Positions 35,178 to 46,378 of a stretch of 64,000 nt of DNA are shown one piece after another. Numbering within the stretch: position 1 is the stretch's first letter; each line of letters begins with the position of its first letter. The position numbers were made by a program, and so were the translations under genes. The stretch is from contig VLTN01000029.1 in the NCBI GenBank assembly GCA_008330645.1, positions 1 to 64,000 of the forward strand, written 5' to 3'. Below the pieces are notes generated by a model. It searched no databases. It saw only the letters and a list, made by a program, of their open reading frames with translations, and was not told where the DNA came from. Origin of the DNA: Cafeteria roenbergensis. Taxonomy: Eukaryota > Sar > Bigyra > Bicosoecida > Cafeteriaceae.

Positions 35178-37205
35178 ATGCTCGTCACGCTCAGAAGGTC
35201 GCTGCGCCGGGATGCGCCAGTGAGACGGGCCGCGACGGTGCCGGCTGTTGCGGCTCGCTCGCTCCCACGAGCGCTGCCGGCCACGCCAGGGGGAGGGCTC
35301 CGCCGTGTCGTGTCCACGAGCGTTCCGGAAGCCGAAGTGGCATCGTCTGGCCCCGCGCGGCGGGTGAGGGCTGCGAATGCGCGGGAGGGAACGGTCGTGG
35401 AGCAAATGCTTCGCGCCTGGGCAGTGACCCTGCAGCGATTGAAGAAGGCTTCGAAGGAAGACCTCAAGTGGCTGCTGGGAACCGTGCTCGTCAGCGTCAT
35501 GGGGCTCTCTCTTGCCAGCTCGCAAGCCGCGTCGGCGGCGTCGCAAGCTCAGTCGGCAGAGGCCATGATGCGCTTGGCCGCGGAGCAAGCTGAGTCGGTG
35601 GCGTCGCAAGCTCAGTCGGCGGCGTCGCAAGCCGCGTCGGCGGCGTCGCAAGCTCAGTCGGCAAAGGCCATGATGCGCTTGGCCGCGGAGCAGGCCGGAG
35701 ACCGCAAAGAGCGGGAGCGCGCGGCCGCCGAGGTCAAGGATGATCGCGCACGGCATGCCGCCGTCAGGGTCCACCGCAGCGCAGCCGACGCCTTTGTGTT
35801 TGCCAAGCACGCCCACCGCGACGGCATGGCGACAGACCACCTGAGCGCCAGGTCTCGCGCGATGGAGGCGCTGCGGCACATGGAGGACGCCTACGACATG
35901 GCGATGCGGGAGACCAGCATCCGCGACGAACCGCATCCGACCATCTCCACGCACCTCCACCCGCACCTGAAGGTGGAGGCCCTCGTGATGTGGCACGCCG
36001 TGATGCTCTACTACGCGGCGTCCACTGCGCTCCACACGCTCGACGAGGACACCTCGGCGCTGATGGACGAGGAGGCCACGCCGACGGCGCGGCGGCGGTA
36101 TGCCCGAGACACCATCGAGTTCGCCAGGAGCTGCCTCGCCCAGGCGGAAGTCAGGGCGCGTCACGCGGAGGTGTCCGTCCTCGGCATGTGGGAGAAGGAC
36201 CTGCTAGACCGCATCGCACTCCGGCAGGCCGATGCCAACAGCTTCTTTGCCGCCATTTGCGACAACCCCGACCAGGCGGCTGCGGCGTACGACACGCACA
36301 GCGCGGACATGGCCAAGGCCGGGATTGAGCACCTTCGTGCCCGGTTCGATTCCAACCACGCCATGGCGCTCTTTGGCGTCGGGGACGACCGCAGGGCTGT
36401 GGCCAAGCTCCGGTCGGCACACGCCAAGCTCCTCGGTGCCGCAAAGGCCGCTCCGCGCGACGAGGACGGCATCTTGGCGGCGCGGTGGCTGGAGGACGAT
36501 GCGGAAGGAGGGGCCAGCGTGAAGAGCGGGCGCAAGCGTACCCTGACGCACAGCGCAAAAACGTTCCAGACGGCATTCCGGGCCTTTTGCGAGAGCCGGA
36601 CGCACGATCGCCAGCGCATCCTCCGTCGGAAGAACCTCTCGGTGCCGTGCATGCTGCTTCTGGTGGCGTCGTTCGTCGAGTCCGAGGACCTCGTGCCCAT
36701 CGTGGACGAGGTCCTGGACGCGGCGGAAGCGTTTTTGCGGGACGACCCAAAGCTGGCGTTCGACGACACGGCGTGGCTCGGCCGTCGCGGACTGACCCTC
36801 CTGCTGACCGCACTGTTCATGGCCGTGGAGGCGTCACGGACAGACGACGACGACGCTTCGGAAGAGCTGGCGCGCGACCTCGTCCACTCGGCCTCGAGTC
36901 TCGCGACGGTGCGCGGTAGCCCGGGGTCGCCTTCCACTGCGGGCGACGTAGGGGCGTTTGCGCAGCTGGTTGCAAAGGGGAGGCCGTCCCCATCGTCATG
37001 GCGGCGCACTGCGGCCCCATCGGTTGAGTTCTCGATGCTGTCGCGAGCGCGCCGGATGAAGGCCGAGGCGGACCGAATCCGAGAACGGCCTCCGAGCAGA
37101 CGGACCGACGGCGGCGTCATTGACGCCCCGCGCCGGGAGCGCATCGCCGCGCTGCTCAGGGTCGCCCACAAGATGTGTCCCGAAACCACGTCGGCTCGGT
37201 CTTGA
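35178..37205 (+). CDS. Array-borne predicted membrane/coiled-coil protein, copy 1
   Basis: This 675-aa protein starts from the ATG at 35178; the open frame runs 59 codons further upstream, but the chosen Met starts a leader without acidic clusters (MLVTLRRSLRRDAPVRRAAT) that looks like a mitochondrial presequence. Residues about 98-115 (WLLGTVLVSVMGLSLASS) form one hydrophobic segment. Then come Ala-Ser-Gln heptad-type repeats (ASQAQSA, several copies) and two MMRLAAEQA blocks, probably a coiled coil. The rest is helical and charged (DRKERERAAAEVKDDR; later TDDDDASEELARDL). A second hydrophobic patch, LTLLLTALFMAVEA, lies near the C-terminal third. I recognise no family. The tandem duplicate encodes the same protein. 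Confidence 0.6.
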   Translation: MLVTLRRSLRRDAPVRRAATVPAVAARSLPRALPATPGGGLRRVVSTSVPEAEVASSGPARRVRAANAREGTVVEQMLRAWAVTLQRLKKASKEDLKWLLGTVLVSVMGLSLASSQAASAASQAQSAEAMMRLAAEQAESVASQAQSAASQAASAASQAQSAKAMMRLAAEQAGDRKERERAAAEVKDDRARHAAVRVHRSAADAFVFAKHAHRDGMATDHLSARSRAMEALRHMEDAYDMAMRETSIRDEPHPTISTHLHPHLKVEALVMWHAVMLYYAASTALHTLDEDTSALMDEEATPTARRRYARDTIEFARSCLAQAEVRARHAEVSVLGMWEKDLLDRIALRQADANSFFAAICDNPDQAAAAYDTHSADMAKAGIEHLRARFDSNHAMALFGVGDDRRAVAKLRSAHAKLLGAAKAAPRDEDGILAARWLEDDAEGGASVKSGRKRTLTHSAKTFQTAFRAFCESRTHDRQRILRRKNLSVPCMLLLVASFVESEDLVPIVDEVLDAAEAFLRDDPKLAFDDTAWLGRRGLTLLLTALFMAVEASRTDDDDASEELARDLVHSASSLATVRGSPGSPSTAGDVGAFAQLVAKGRPSPSSWRRTAAPSVEFSMLSRARRMKAEADRIRERPPSRRTDGGVIDAPRRERIAALLRVAHKMCPETTSARS

Positions 37206-38671
37206 CCGCAGGTCGGGCCGTTGTGTGGCTGCACGGGCGTGTCGCGCCGAATACTGTGTTTGTTGTGACGACAATCTTGTGCTGCTGCCCCCTCGAGTTG
37301 AGCGGCCGCCGCCCTCTGACACCGAGACCAACCCCGGGCCCGCTCTGCCCCAACGGCAGACGCCGGCTCGCAAGCTCGCCCTCTGGGCGGGCACACCGGT
37401 TCGAGCCCGCGTGGGGCTCGCCAACCGCACCCGTACCCGCTGCACGCACGCGCCCCGAGTGGTGTGTGTGTGCTCGATTCGATCGTTTGACCCTCCCTCC
37501 CGTCCTTCGGGCGACGCCGTGTGGTCCCCACCGCGCCGAACTTTAGCCATTTAGGTCAACATCAGTCCCTGTCCGGCAACGCCTCCGATTCGTGCCGGTG
37601 CGTGTGATCGTAGGGAATGGCGATGGCGCATCCAGCAGTGACCAAATGGGCACCTGCTTGGTGTCCGGCGCCAGCAGGCTGGGAGTGGCGATGCCTTGCT
37701 CCGAGACCGCACCCGCTGGGGCACTGAAACCTCGCAAGCCACCTCCCAGCCTGCCGCGGGATGGGCGGGCGGGTCACGAATGCGGCTTTGCTCTCTCACA
37801 CAACCTCAAAGCCGACCGCAGCGGGCCCTGGAGTGCTGTGCGAACGTACGCACGGCACGGCGGGCAAAGCGACGCCCACGCTGCGCGCGCCTTGCCAGAG
37901 AGCTGCTTGTCTTAGCCGCCGACGCAGGCGGGTAGGCTAGAGCTCGGGACCCTCTGGGTCACGCCAGGGGCAGCCCCAACACGCTGTGGGGACCCGCGTA
38001 GCCCAAGAGCGTGTCCAGGCGATGCCAGGCGGCTCGCCTGCTCTGTCGGGGTAGAATCTACGTCTGCGGACAAATATGAACCCTACCGGTTTGCCGAACG
38101 AACGATGTTCATCCAAAACGAACGGTAGCCGTTTTGGTCAACATCGGTCCTTCACCAACACGCGGCCTCTCAACGTCCACACAGGTCAGCACTGTCGTGG
38201 CTGGGTTGGAGCTCGAGCTCCATGTTTCATGTGCTCCCGACGGGCTCTCCGCGGCTCGGCTGTGTGTGTGGCGCCGGGAAAGATGCGGGAAATGGCCCCT
38301 CTGGACGTGGCGCTGCGTCCGGCGCGCCGATTGGCAGCGGCTAGCGACAGGACAGCGCCTGTCGTGCGCCAGCTGCGGCCTGCTGAGTGGGGGGCTCGCG
38401 AAACACGCAAAAGCGGAACCGCTAGTTCGCGCCTTGCCCCCACCCCCAACGATGCTGACGACCGTTCGCAAGCGCCGAGTAGCTGCAGGGGAGCGTGCAG
38501 CTCGGCTCAGACCGAGCGCGCAGCGCAGCTGTCCGTGCTGGCAGAGGTGCAGTGCAGAGCGTGCAGCGACCCGCCACCCGCCTGGCAGATCACGCCGCGC
38601 GGACGGAACACGGTGACCGCACTCTGGACGGCCCTGTGCATCACGGTCTGGTGTCGAGGCTCGCAGCTGCG
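37206..38671 (+). other. Spacer of the repeat unit, second copy
   Basis: Near-identical to 33713-35177, with the same paired GGTCAACATC words (about 37555 and 38132). No gene supported. Confidence 0.4.
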
Positions 38672-40699
38672 ATGCTCGTCACGCTCAGAAGGTCGCTGCG
38701 CCGGGATGCGCCAGTGAGACGGGCCGCGACGGTGCCGGCTGTTGCGGCTCGCTCGCTCCCACGAGCGCTGCCGGCCACGCCAGGGGGAGGGCTCCGCCGT
38801 GTCGTGTCCACGAGCGTTCCGGAAGCCGAAGTGGCATCGTCTGGCCCCGCGCGGCGGGTGAGGGCTGCGAATGCGCGGGAGGGAACGGTCGTGGAGCAAA
38901 TGCTTCGCGCCTGGGCAGTGACCCTGCAGCGATTGAAGAAGGCTTCGAAGGAAGACCTCAAGTGGCTGCTGGGAACCGTGCTCGTCAGCGTCATGGGGCT
39001 CTCTCTTGCCAGCTCGCAAGCCGCGTCGGCGGCGTCGCAAGCTCAGTCGGCAGAGGCCATGATGCGCTTGGCCGCGGAGCAAGCTGAGTCGGTGGCGTCG
39101 CAAGCTCAGTCGGCGGCGTCGCAAGCCGCGTCGGCGGCGTCGCAAGCTCAGTCGGCAAAGGCCATGATGCGCTTGGCCGCGGAGCAGGCCGGAGACCGCA
39201 AAGAGCGGGAGCGCGCGGCCGCCGAGGTCAAGGATGATCGCGCACGGCATGCCGCCGTCAGGGTCCACCGCAGCGCAGCCGACGCCTTTGTGTTTGCCAA
39301 GCACGCCCACCGCGACGGCATGGCGACAGACCACCTGAGCGCCAGGTCTCGCGCGATGGAGGCGCTGCGGCACATGGAGGACGCCTACGACATGGCGATG
39401 CGGGAGACCAGCATCCGCGACGAACCGCATCCGACCATCTCCACGCACCTCCACCCGCACCTGAAGGTGGAGGCCCTCGTGATGTGGCACGCCGTGATGC
39501 TCTACTACGCGGCGTCCACTGCGCTCCACACGCTCGACGAGGACACCTCGGCGCTGATGGACGAGGAGGCCACGCCGACGGCGCGGCGGCGGTATGCCCG
39601 AGACACCATCGAGTTCGCCAGGAGCTGCCTCGCCCAGGCGGAAGTCAGGGCGCGTCACGCGGAGGTGTCCGTCCTCGGCATGTGGGAGAAGGACCTGCTA
39701 GACCGCATCGCACTCCGGCAGGCCGATGCCAACAGCTTCTTTGCCGCCATTTGCGACAACCCCGACCAGGCGGCTGCGGCGTACGACACGCACAGCGCGG
39801 ACATGGCCAAGGCCGGGATTGAGCACCTTCGTGCCCGGTTCGATTCCAACCACGCCATGGCGCTCTTTGGCGTCGGGGACGACCGCAGGGCTGTGGCCAA
39901 GCTCCGGTCGGCACACGCCAAGCTCCTCGGTGCCGCAAAGGCCGCTCCGCGCGACGAGGACGGCATCTTGGCGGCGCGGTGGCTGGAGGACGATGCGGAA
40001 GGAGGGGCCAGCGTGAAGAGCGGGCGCAAGCGTACCCTGACGCACAGCGCAAAAACGTTCCAGACGGCATTCCGGGCCTTTTGCGAGAGCCGGACGCACG
40101 ATCGCCAGCGCATCCTCCGTCGGAAGAACCTCTCGGTGCCGTGCATGCTGCTTCTGGTGGCGTCGTTCGTCGAGTCCGAGGACCTCGTGCCCATCGTGGA
40201 CGAGGTCCTGGACGCGGCGGAAGCGTTTTTGCGGGACGACCCAAAGCTGGCGTTCGACGACACGGCGTGGCTCGGCCGTCGCGGACTGACCCTCCTGCTG
40301 ACCGCACTGTTCATGGCCGTGGAGGCGTCACGGACAGACGACGACGACGCTTCGGAAGAGCTGGCGCGCGACCTCGTCCACTCGGCCTCGAGTCTCGCGA
40401 CGGTGCGCGGTAGCCCGGGGTCGCCTTCCACTGCGGGCGACGTAGGGGCGTTTGCGCAGCTGGTTGCAAAGGGGAGGCCGTCCCCATCGTCATGGCGGCG
40501 CACTGCGGCCCCATCGGTTGAGTTCTCGATGCTGTCGCGAGCGCGCCGGATGAAGGCCGAGGCGGACCGAATCCGAGAACGGCCTCCGAGCAGACGGACC
40601 GACGGCGGCGTCATTGACGCCCCGCGCCGGGAGCGCATCGCCGCGCTGCTCAGGGTCGCCCACAAGATGTGTCCCGAAACCACGTCGGCTCGGTCTTGA
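38672..40699 (+). CDS. Array-borne predicted membrane/coiled-coil protein, copy 2
   Basis: This is the tandem duplicate of the gene at 35178, 3494 bp downstream, encoding the same 675-aa protein as far as I can compare. It has the same leader, hydrophobic segment and Ala-Ser-Gln repeat. The shared protein sequence with a few silent or spacer differences suggests very recent duplication or gene conversion. Its 3' spacer is cut short at about 40913, where unrelated sequence begins. Confidence 0.6.
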   Translation: MLVTLRRSLRRDAPVRRAATVPAVAARSLPRALPATPGGGLRRVVSTSVPEAEVASSGPARRVRAANAREGTVVEQMLRAWAVTLQRLKKASKEDLKWLLGTVLVSVMGLSLASSQAASAASQAQSAEAMMRLAAEQAESVASQAQSAASQAASAASQAQSAKAMMRLAAEQAGDRKERERAAAEVKDDRARHAAVRVHRSAADAFVFAKHAHRDGMATDHLSARSRAMEALRHMEDAYDMAMRETSIRDEPHPTISTHLHPHLKVEALVMWHAVMLYYAASTALHTLDEDTSALMDEEATPTARRRYARDTIEFARSCLAQAEVRARHAEVSVLGMWEKDLLDRIALRQADANSFFAAICDNPDQAAAAYDTHSADMAKAGIEHLRARFDSNHAMALFGVGDDRRAVAKLRSAHAKLLGAAKAAPRDEDGILAARWLEDDAEGGASVKSGRKRTLTHSAKTFQTAFRAFCESRTHDRQRILRRKNLSVPCMLLLVASFVESEDLVPIVDEVLDAAEAFLRDDPKLAFDDTAWLGRRGLTLLLTALFMAVEASRTDDDDASEELARDLVHSASSLATVRGSPGSPSTAGDVGAFAQLVAKGRPSPSSWRRTAAPSVEFSMLSRARRMKAEADRIRERPPSRRTDGGVIDAPRRERIAALLRVAHKMCPETTSARS

Positions 40700-40913
40700 C
40701 CGCAGGTCGGGCCGTTGTGTGGCTGCACGGGCGTGTCGCGCCGAACACTGTGTTTGTTGTGACGACAATCTTGTGCTGCTGCCCCCTCGAGTTGAGCGGC
40801 CGCCGCCCTCTGACACCGAGACCAACCCCGGGCCCGCTCTGCCCCAACGGCAGACGCCGGCTCGCAAGCTCGCCCTCTGGGCGGGCACACCGGTTCGAGC
40901 CCGCGTGGGGCTC

Positions 40914-41494
40914 GGCGGCCGTGCCTCGTACCCGCCGCACGCACGCGCCCCCGAGTGCTGTGTGTGTGTGCTCGATTCGATCGATTGACCGCCCCATACA
41001 GGTCAGGGGAATGATGAAACAAGCTTTCCGCCCGCCTTCCCCCAATCCCGACGTGGGGCACAAGCCTTGTTCATGTTCCCCAACCGGAGCATGAGCACTG
41101 AGGCAGCCGTCGACTCGCTTCGCAAACGGCGGCTGCTCGCTTGGGCGCGTGCCTTGTGTCTCTGTCGTGCCGACCTCCCGCTCCGTGACAGGCTGGGAAG
41201 CCGAGCGTTGCTGGTTCCAGTGCCCTGTGGGTGCAGGTGGCGGCAAACGCTGTTCATCGGCCTGCTGAAACTTTTCCCCCCCACTCTGTCCGCACAGGCC
41301 CAAGCCGAACAGAGTCGCCCCACTCAGATGGGAACACTCGAGCAATCACGCGGCTGACCGCTCGGCAAATGCCCAGATCCACTGAGGCGTGGACGATGCA
41401 AAGCCCCAGCTGCCGCACGAAGGCAGAACCTGCGATCGTTCGGTCTCCAGGGCTCGAGCCGCCATGCATTCCCAGTCAAACTCTGGGCGCATGC
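40914..41494. other. Gap between the array and the ARMC9 gene
   Basis: The sequence shares no homology with the repeat unit after 40913. Open frames on both strands are short and without domains. It holds the 3' side of the ARMC9 homologue. I see nothing else to name. Confidence 0.4.
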
Positions 41495-44400
41495 TCAGGC
41501 TCGTCCTTTCGGCGACCTGAGAATCCGCGGGCGAGCTGCAAAGACCTCGTCTGCAGGAGCCACGTCCGGAACTTCGCTTGCAGGGGGTCGGTCGAGAGCG
41601 GCGCAGTCAGTTCCAGGCAAAACGCGGTCAACTGCAGGGGTTTGGCGGGTTGGCGCCATCGCGACGTCCGACCCGCCCAACGCATTTGTCTCTGCGGAGC
41701 GCCGAGGCGTGGAGAACCCGACTGCTTCGCGGTTGCCGTCGTCTTCCCAGTCGCTGTCGCCGCCAGCCGTGTTTCCCGAAATGATACCTCCGATTGGAAG
41801 GGTGTTGGGTGTGTCCGGTGGCAGCAGCCCAACCGGCGCCAGTCCTGGTTCGTCTAGCACATCGTCAGCCAGCAGGTGCCCTGAGCGGGCCGGAACTCGA
41901 GACCAATCGGACGTCCCGTCCGGTCCCGAAGTGTGCGACGCGCGGATTCTGTGTGACGAGACAGCCTCGACCTCGCCAGTGTCATGGCCCACGGCGATGC
42001 GCCCTTCGGCAGGCCAGTCTGGGAGTCCAGGTCCCGCGCTCGTTCGGCCGCCGTCCCTGGCCACGCTCCCCTCTCCATCGCTTGCCTCGTCGTCGCTCTC
42101 ACGTTCCTTGCCCAGGAAGTGGCCGGGGATGCGCCTTGGGAGGAGTGCAAGGCCTGAGTCGCCAGGGCTCAAACCCGCTGGGGGTTGCCTCCAGTCAGAG
42201 ACGAACCCTCCGGAGCTAGAGAGCGTTGATGCTCGGGCCGGAACGCCACCGGTGCCAGCTGCCCTGTCGGCAGCGCTTGGGTGCCGCCGCGTTGCGTCCA
42301 GCATTGAGCCGTGACTCATGCCCGACTCCGCAATCGCAGACAAGAGGCGACTGCGTTGCATGCCGGGGGGAGTTCGCAGGAGTTTGGGGCGCGGCTGCAG
42401 CTCCGGCGGCAGGTCCTCCAGCGTTTGAGGGGTGCGGCCGGAGTCGGGCATCGCAAGCACTCTGCCTTGGCCGGGCGTGAGTGGCCGCTGCGGCGGCGCA
42501 CCTTCTGCTGCTCCCGACGATTCGGCCGCCTCGCGGGCCGCGTTGCGGCGATGCACAGCAGCCTGCGTGTAGAGCCGGCCCAGCAGCTCCTCGCCTGCCG
42601 CTTCCCCTTCCGCGTGCACTGCGACAAGCACGTCGGCAGCGTCGCCGTCTTCGTCCTCATCCATATTGTCAGCATCGATTGCTCCGCCTTCGCTAGCGTC
42701 CAACTCGCCGTCGTCGTCCTCGTCGTCGTCTTCGTCGTCGTCGTCGTCGTGGCCGTCATCGTCGTCATTCCCATCGACGCCGCCAACATCGTCGCCTTCT
42801 CCGTGCCCAGCATCACCGTTGTGTCCGGACGTTCGGTGGCCTTCGCTGCCAGCTCCTCGTTCCGCACCGGCGCCAGAAGCAATGGTCCCAGCGAAGGGCC
42901 GCCCCGGTGAGCCCGCTTGCGTCCCGTCCTCAGGCGCTGCTCGGCCGGAGCCGAGTCCGTCACGCCCGCCAACCAAGTGAGCGGCCTCCCCTGAAGCCGA
43001 CTGCGAAGCCGAGGACGAGGTGCGAAGCTGGCCGAGGATGAAGCCCAGGTGACGGCGCTGCACCTCCCCACTGGCAGTCTGCGCGCCACTCACTGCAGCC
43101 TCAAGGCCGCAGGCGCGTGCGCGGTCCAGGATTGCAGGCAGCGTGAGCAGGGAGTAGAGAGCCCCGTTGAGGTAGGTGCGGACCTGGTCAGCCGCCTCAT
43201 CATCCTCTGCGTCCTGCTCCGCCTCCTCGATCCCTGCCTGAGGCAGGGACGGCTGGCCTCCCGGCGGCGTCCCGAGCAGACCCACTTGCAGTGCGAGCTT
43301 AAACATCTGCAGGACGGGCTCGGTTGCCGCCAGGTCTGGCGGCGCTTTTGGCGCACCTGAACCACCCGTTGCGGCTTGGCCGTCGCCGTCGCTGTGAAGA
43401 GCTGTTGCTGCTGCTGCTTCGGCGCTGGGTGGCGCGTCCGCCGCCCGGCGGCGCGCCTTGTCGCCCATTGCCGCCGCCCGGCGCCGCCCTTCCGGCCGAA
43501 GGCACAGGTTCATCAGCAGTGCCGCAGCATACTCCACGCTGTACGGCGCCAGGCGGAAGCGGGCCGCTCGGGTCTCGGCTTCCTGCGCCTGAGACAGGCT
43601 CGGAGAGGATCGGCCGGCCGCGCCGCCGACGAATGAGGCGGAGTGGGCGGCTCGCATCTGCTGCCTTGCTGCGCGCCAGCGGGCGTGGCCGCCCAGAGCG
43701 GCCGCGGCCCACTCGACAGCGCCGGCATCGGTCATGGCGCGTTGCGCTGACCGCCGCAGGCTGCACTTCTGCAGCGCTCCAAGGGCGTTTTGGCGTGCGG
43801 CCGTGTCGCCGGCCTCGCCCCGCAGCACCCACAACAGGGCGGCGACCAGCCCGTGGGCACGCGACACATAGGCCCGGCCAGCGCTTGCCGACGCCACAGC
43901 GTTGACGAGCCGGCATGCGGCCTCGCTCACGGCAGGCGCGGGACACCGCAGCAGCCGCACCAGCAGCGGCCCGAGCTGGCCACGGAAGGCCTCGCTGGCT
44001 GGTCGCCCCGCCCCAGCCCCCGCTGTTCCGCCAGCACCGTCCGCGCTCTCCGGGCTGCCTCCAGCCCCCCCGGCCGACGGCGCGGTGTGCACTCCGAGGG
44101 CGTCCACTGCGGCCCACGTCCGCAGCAGCGTGCTGCGCGCCTTTCCGGGCCGCGTGTGGGTGACCCGCCAGCGCACAGCCTGCGCTAGCAGGCAGCACTG
44201 GCGGCCGCCCCGCACCGAGCCCGACGCTGCGGCGGCAGCGAACCTGGACAGGTCACGCCTCACCCTTGGCCAAACCAGCGGCGGCGTGGCTTCTGGCCGC
44301 AGCCATTTGGCCGGCTCCCCGCGCAGCCTGGCGCCCCCAGCCCTGGACCTCTCCGAGGTTGCGCCTGTCCTGGCGGGGCTGTCCTCCAGCCGGATGCGCG

Positions 44401-45831
44401 ATCGACCAAAATCTTCGCGCTGCTGCGGTTCGCGGTCGGGCTCCGCCCCCAGAGGCATGCGGCGCGCCTCTGCGCTGGGGAGCTGCGGGCTGTGCCCGAG
44501 CTGCTCCCGCTCCCGCTGCTGCCATTCGTGCTGCTGACGCTCGTGCTGCTGCCGCCGGAAGTACGGCCTCGCGTCGCGAATCGCGTCCGCAAGCATGTCG
44601 CCTGCGCGCCGAAGCGTGCCGATGGCTGCCACCGCCACCGCCTCAGGGCCGCGCGCCTCGGCGTCCGAGCAAGCCCGCCTGCAAGCACGGACCACCCGCG
44701 TTGCAGCGAGCCCTAAGTGCCGGGCAGCGGCAGCGGACGCCGCTGCGGCATCCGCAGAGGTGTCGGCGCCGCCGGGTGGTCGCGCCGCCGCTGCTTCCGC
44801 CCCTCCCGCGGCAGCCGCTGCGCGCCCGCTGGCATATCCCGCCAGGCCGGGCGAAGACGCCGCCGAGCCCGGCGAGGGGCGGCTCGACGCGGTGCTTTGC
44901 CTGCCCCGCGACGAGGACTGGGACTGGCCCGTTGCGTGCGCGTGGGCAGCGCGGAACACCCTGTACAGGGTGGGAGGCTTGGCATCCACGCGGCGCAGCT
45001 GCTGCTCCAGAAACGTCCCAAGCTGGTCGCGCAAGTCTGCCGCCCACGCCGGCCGGAACAACGGAGCGAAGCTATCGTGCCCGCGCGGGTCCGTGATGAA
45101 CGGCAGGGCAAAGTACGCGCTGCGGGCGGGCAGCGCACGGGTGCACGTTGTCAGGCGCGGGCGAACTTGTCACAGGCCAGCGACGCTGCGGGTCAGGGCT
45201 GCTGCTACGGTGCCGCGTCGGGCAGCCTCTGAGGAACGGGTGGGGGGAGGCCATGGTCGCGAGCCGACAGTCTCGGGCAAAATCCCGCCCCTCCTCCTCC
45301 TCCTCCCCGCCCCTCCATGGAATGCGTCGGCCAGGCTTGGTGTGCCTGTGCGCATGTCTCGAGCAGGCTGTCTCACATGAATTCTGCGGTCTGGGCCAGG
45401 CTGCTTCCGGGCCCGTCCAAGAACGCCTTGAGCGTCCTCATCGACGCGGCTGCCTCCGGGGGCACGTCCGTGCCTCTGTGGCGTCTGTAGGGAAACACTG
45501 CGAAGTGGACGTGGCAGTAGAAGAGGAGCCGCCTGCCCGCACGCGCCGACGCGGCAGCGTCGCTGTCGGACCTGCTCGTCACTTGCTCTTCCGGCACGTA
45601 CGTGGTCCACAGCCTGAAGAATTCCGACGCCAAGCCCGAGTCGAAGGCGTGCATCATGTCAGGGAGAATTCGGGCGGACGGTCGCCCTCCGGCCCTGCGG
45701 GCGGCGCGGTCCTGCGGTCGCGTGGCGCGCACCTCCTGCAAGAACGTGGCCAGCGAGTCGTTGAGACCATGGAAGGCCAAGTAGTCCGCCACAGCCTTGT
45801 CGATGCGCTCTTCCGCCGTTGGAGCAGCCAT
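41495..45831 (-). CDS. ARMC9: ARMC9 homologue (LisH and armadillo repeats), two exons
   Basis: ARMC9 is a ciliary base and tip protein needed for cilium stability. Exon 1 (45831-45377) encodes MAAPTAEERIDKAVADYLAF, a LisH motif, then LFYCHVHFAVFPYR and SLAQTAEF, all matching the ARMC9 N-terminal region. A 257 bp intron (45376-45120, GTGAGA...CCCGCAG) joins in frame to exon 2 (45119-41495), which begins YFALPFITDPRGHDSF, again as in ARMC9. Further matches are AVRWRVTHTRPGKA, QNALGALQKCSLRRSAQ, YSVEYAAALLMNLCLRPEG and YLNGALYSLLTLPAI in the armadillo region, and an acidic tract (DDDDGHDDDDDEDDDEDDDG) before a disordered C-terminal tail. The total is 1359 codons plus stop, longer than in animals because of Ala/Gly-rich inserts. 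The 5' ends of this gene and PAN2 face each other. Confidence 0.85.
45120..45376 (-). other. Intron of the ARMC9 homologue
   Basis: The donor is AT/GTGAGA and the acceptor GCCCGCCCGCAG/CGCGTAC on the minus strand. Removing it keeps the frame (the split codon gives Ile) and restores the family phrase TAEF-I-AYFALPF; the summed exons are divisible by three. It is the only intron I could place in the window. Confidence 0.85.
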
Positions 45832-46378
45832 GCCCTACCCCGCCCCTCCCCCTCGTGGCGACCTGCGCAAGGCGGGGTCTGGCCGACGCGCTCCCTTGTT
45901 GCCTCAAGCAGACGCGCCCGCAAAGCTCGCCGCAAGTCGCGGGAGGGCTGGGAAACGGCGAATGGCCTGCGCCGCGCCGGTGCCGCAACGTGCGGGGCGC
46001 AAGGGCTGGCTCCCTGGGGGAACACGCGGCGCGGGGCTCCCAGCGGTGCCGTCCCGGCGCCCCGCAAGCAGGGCTGCTCCCCCAAAGCAACAACTGGCGT
46101 CGGCAGTTGTTGCTCGAGCTCCACTATTTGGCCGCTTGCCCTATATTGCCGCCGCGTGCCGGGCTGCGACAACCGCCCTGGCCGGCGGTTGGCCAGAACT
46201 GCCTCTGGTGCGCCCCCTCGGCGAGCGCGCGCTGGCGTGGGCGCGCCGCACGTGCGCCCACGCCCCCCCCCCGGGGAGCGAACAGCGGACTCGCTTGCCG
46301 CCCGAGAGGCTCTTCCCCTCCGGCCGAGACCCTGTCCTGCGCGTGCGCCGCGGACGGCAACGCGCCGAATTTGGACGA
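45832..46378. promoter_or_regulatory. Divergent intergenic region, ARMC9 / PAN2
   Basis: About 550 bp separate the ARMC9 start from the chosen PAN2 start. The region is GC-rich and the PAN2 frame happens to stay open through it up to 45797. It probably holds both promoters. I see no clear TATA element. Confidence 0.35.

Larger units (their letters stand above)
32899..40913 (+). repeat. Right array of the 3.5 kb host repeat unit (plus orientation)
   Basis: A partial unit (32899 to about 34053) is followed by two tandem units with a period of 3494 bp (unit words at about 34061 and 37555). Units are almost identical; I noticed only isolated single-base differences (for example CGCCGGTTGG versus CGCCGATTGG near 34830/38324). 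Homology stops near 40913, in the middle of the 3' spacer. The near-identity points to recent duplication or ongoing homogenisation. Confidence 0.9.

Noticed and set aside
34582-35223. 213-aa plus-strand frame just upstream of the array gene, repeated at 38076
   Set aside because: It overlaps the array gene start in another frame, has Cys/Arg-rich random text, and is broken in the left unit. It could be real, but nothing supports it.
35013-36164. 383-aa minus-strand frame (and its copy at 38507-39658) opposite the array gene
   Set aside because: It is Arg/His-rich shadow text of the repeated gene, with no leader or domain.
45797-46378. Upstream extension of PAN2
   Set aside because: It overlaps the ARMC9 5' end and lacks any family similarity; the first WD40 blade follows the ATG at 46379.
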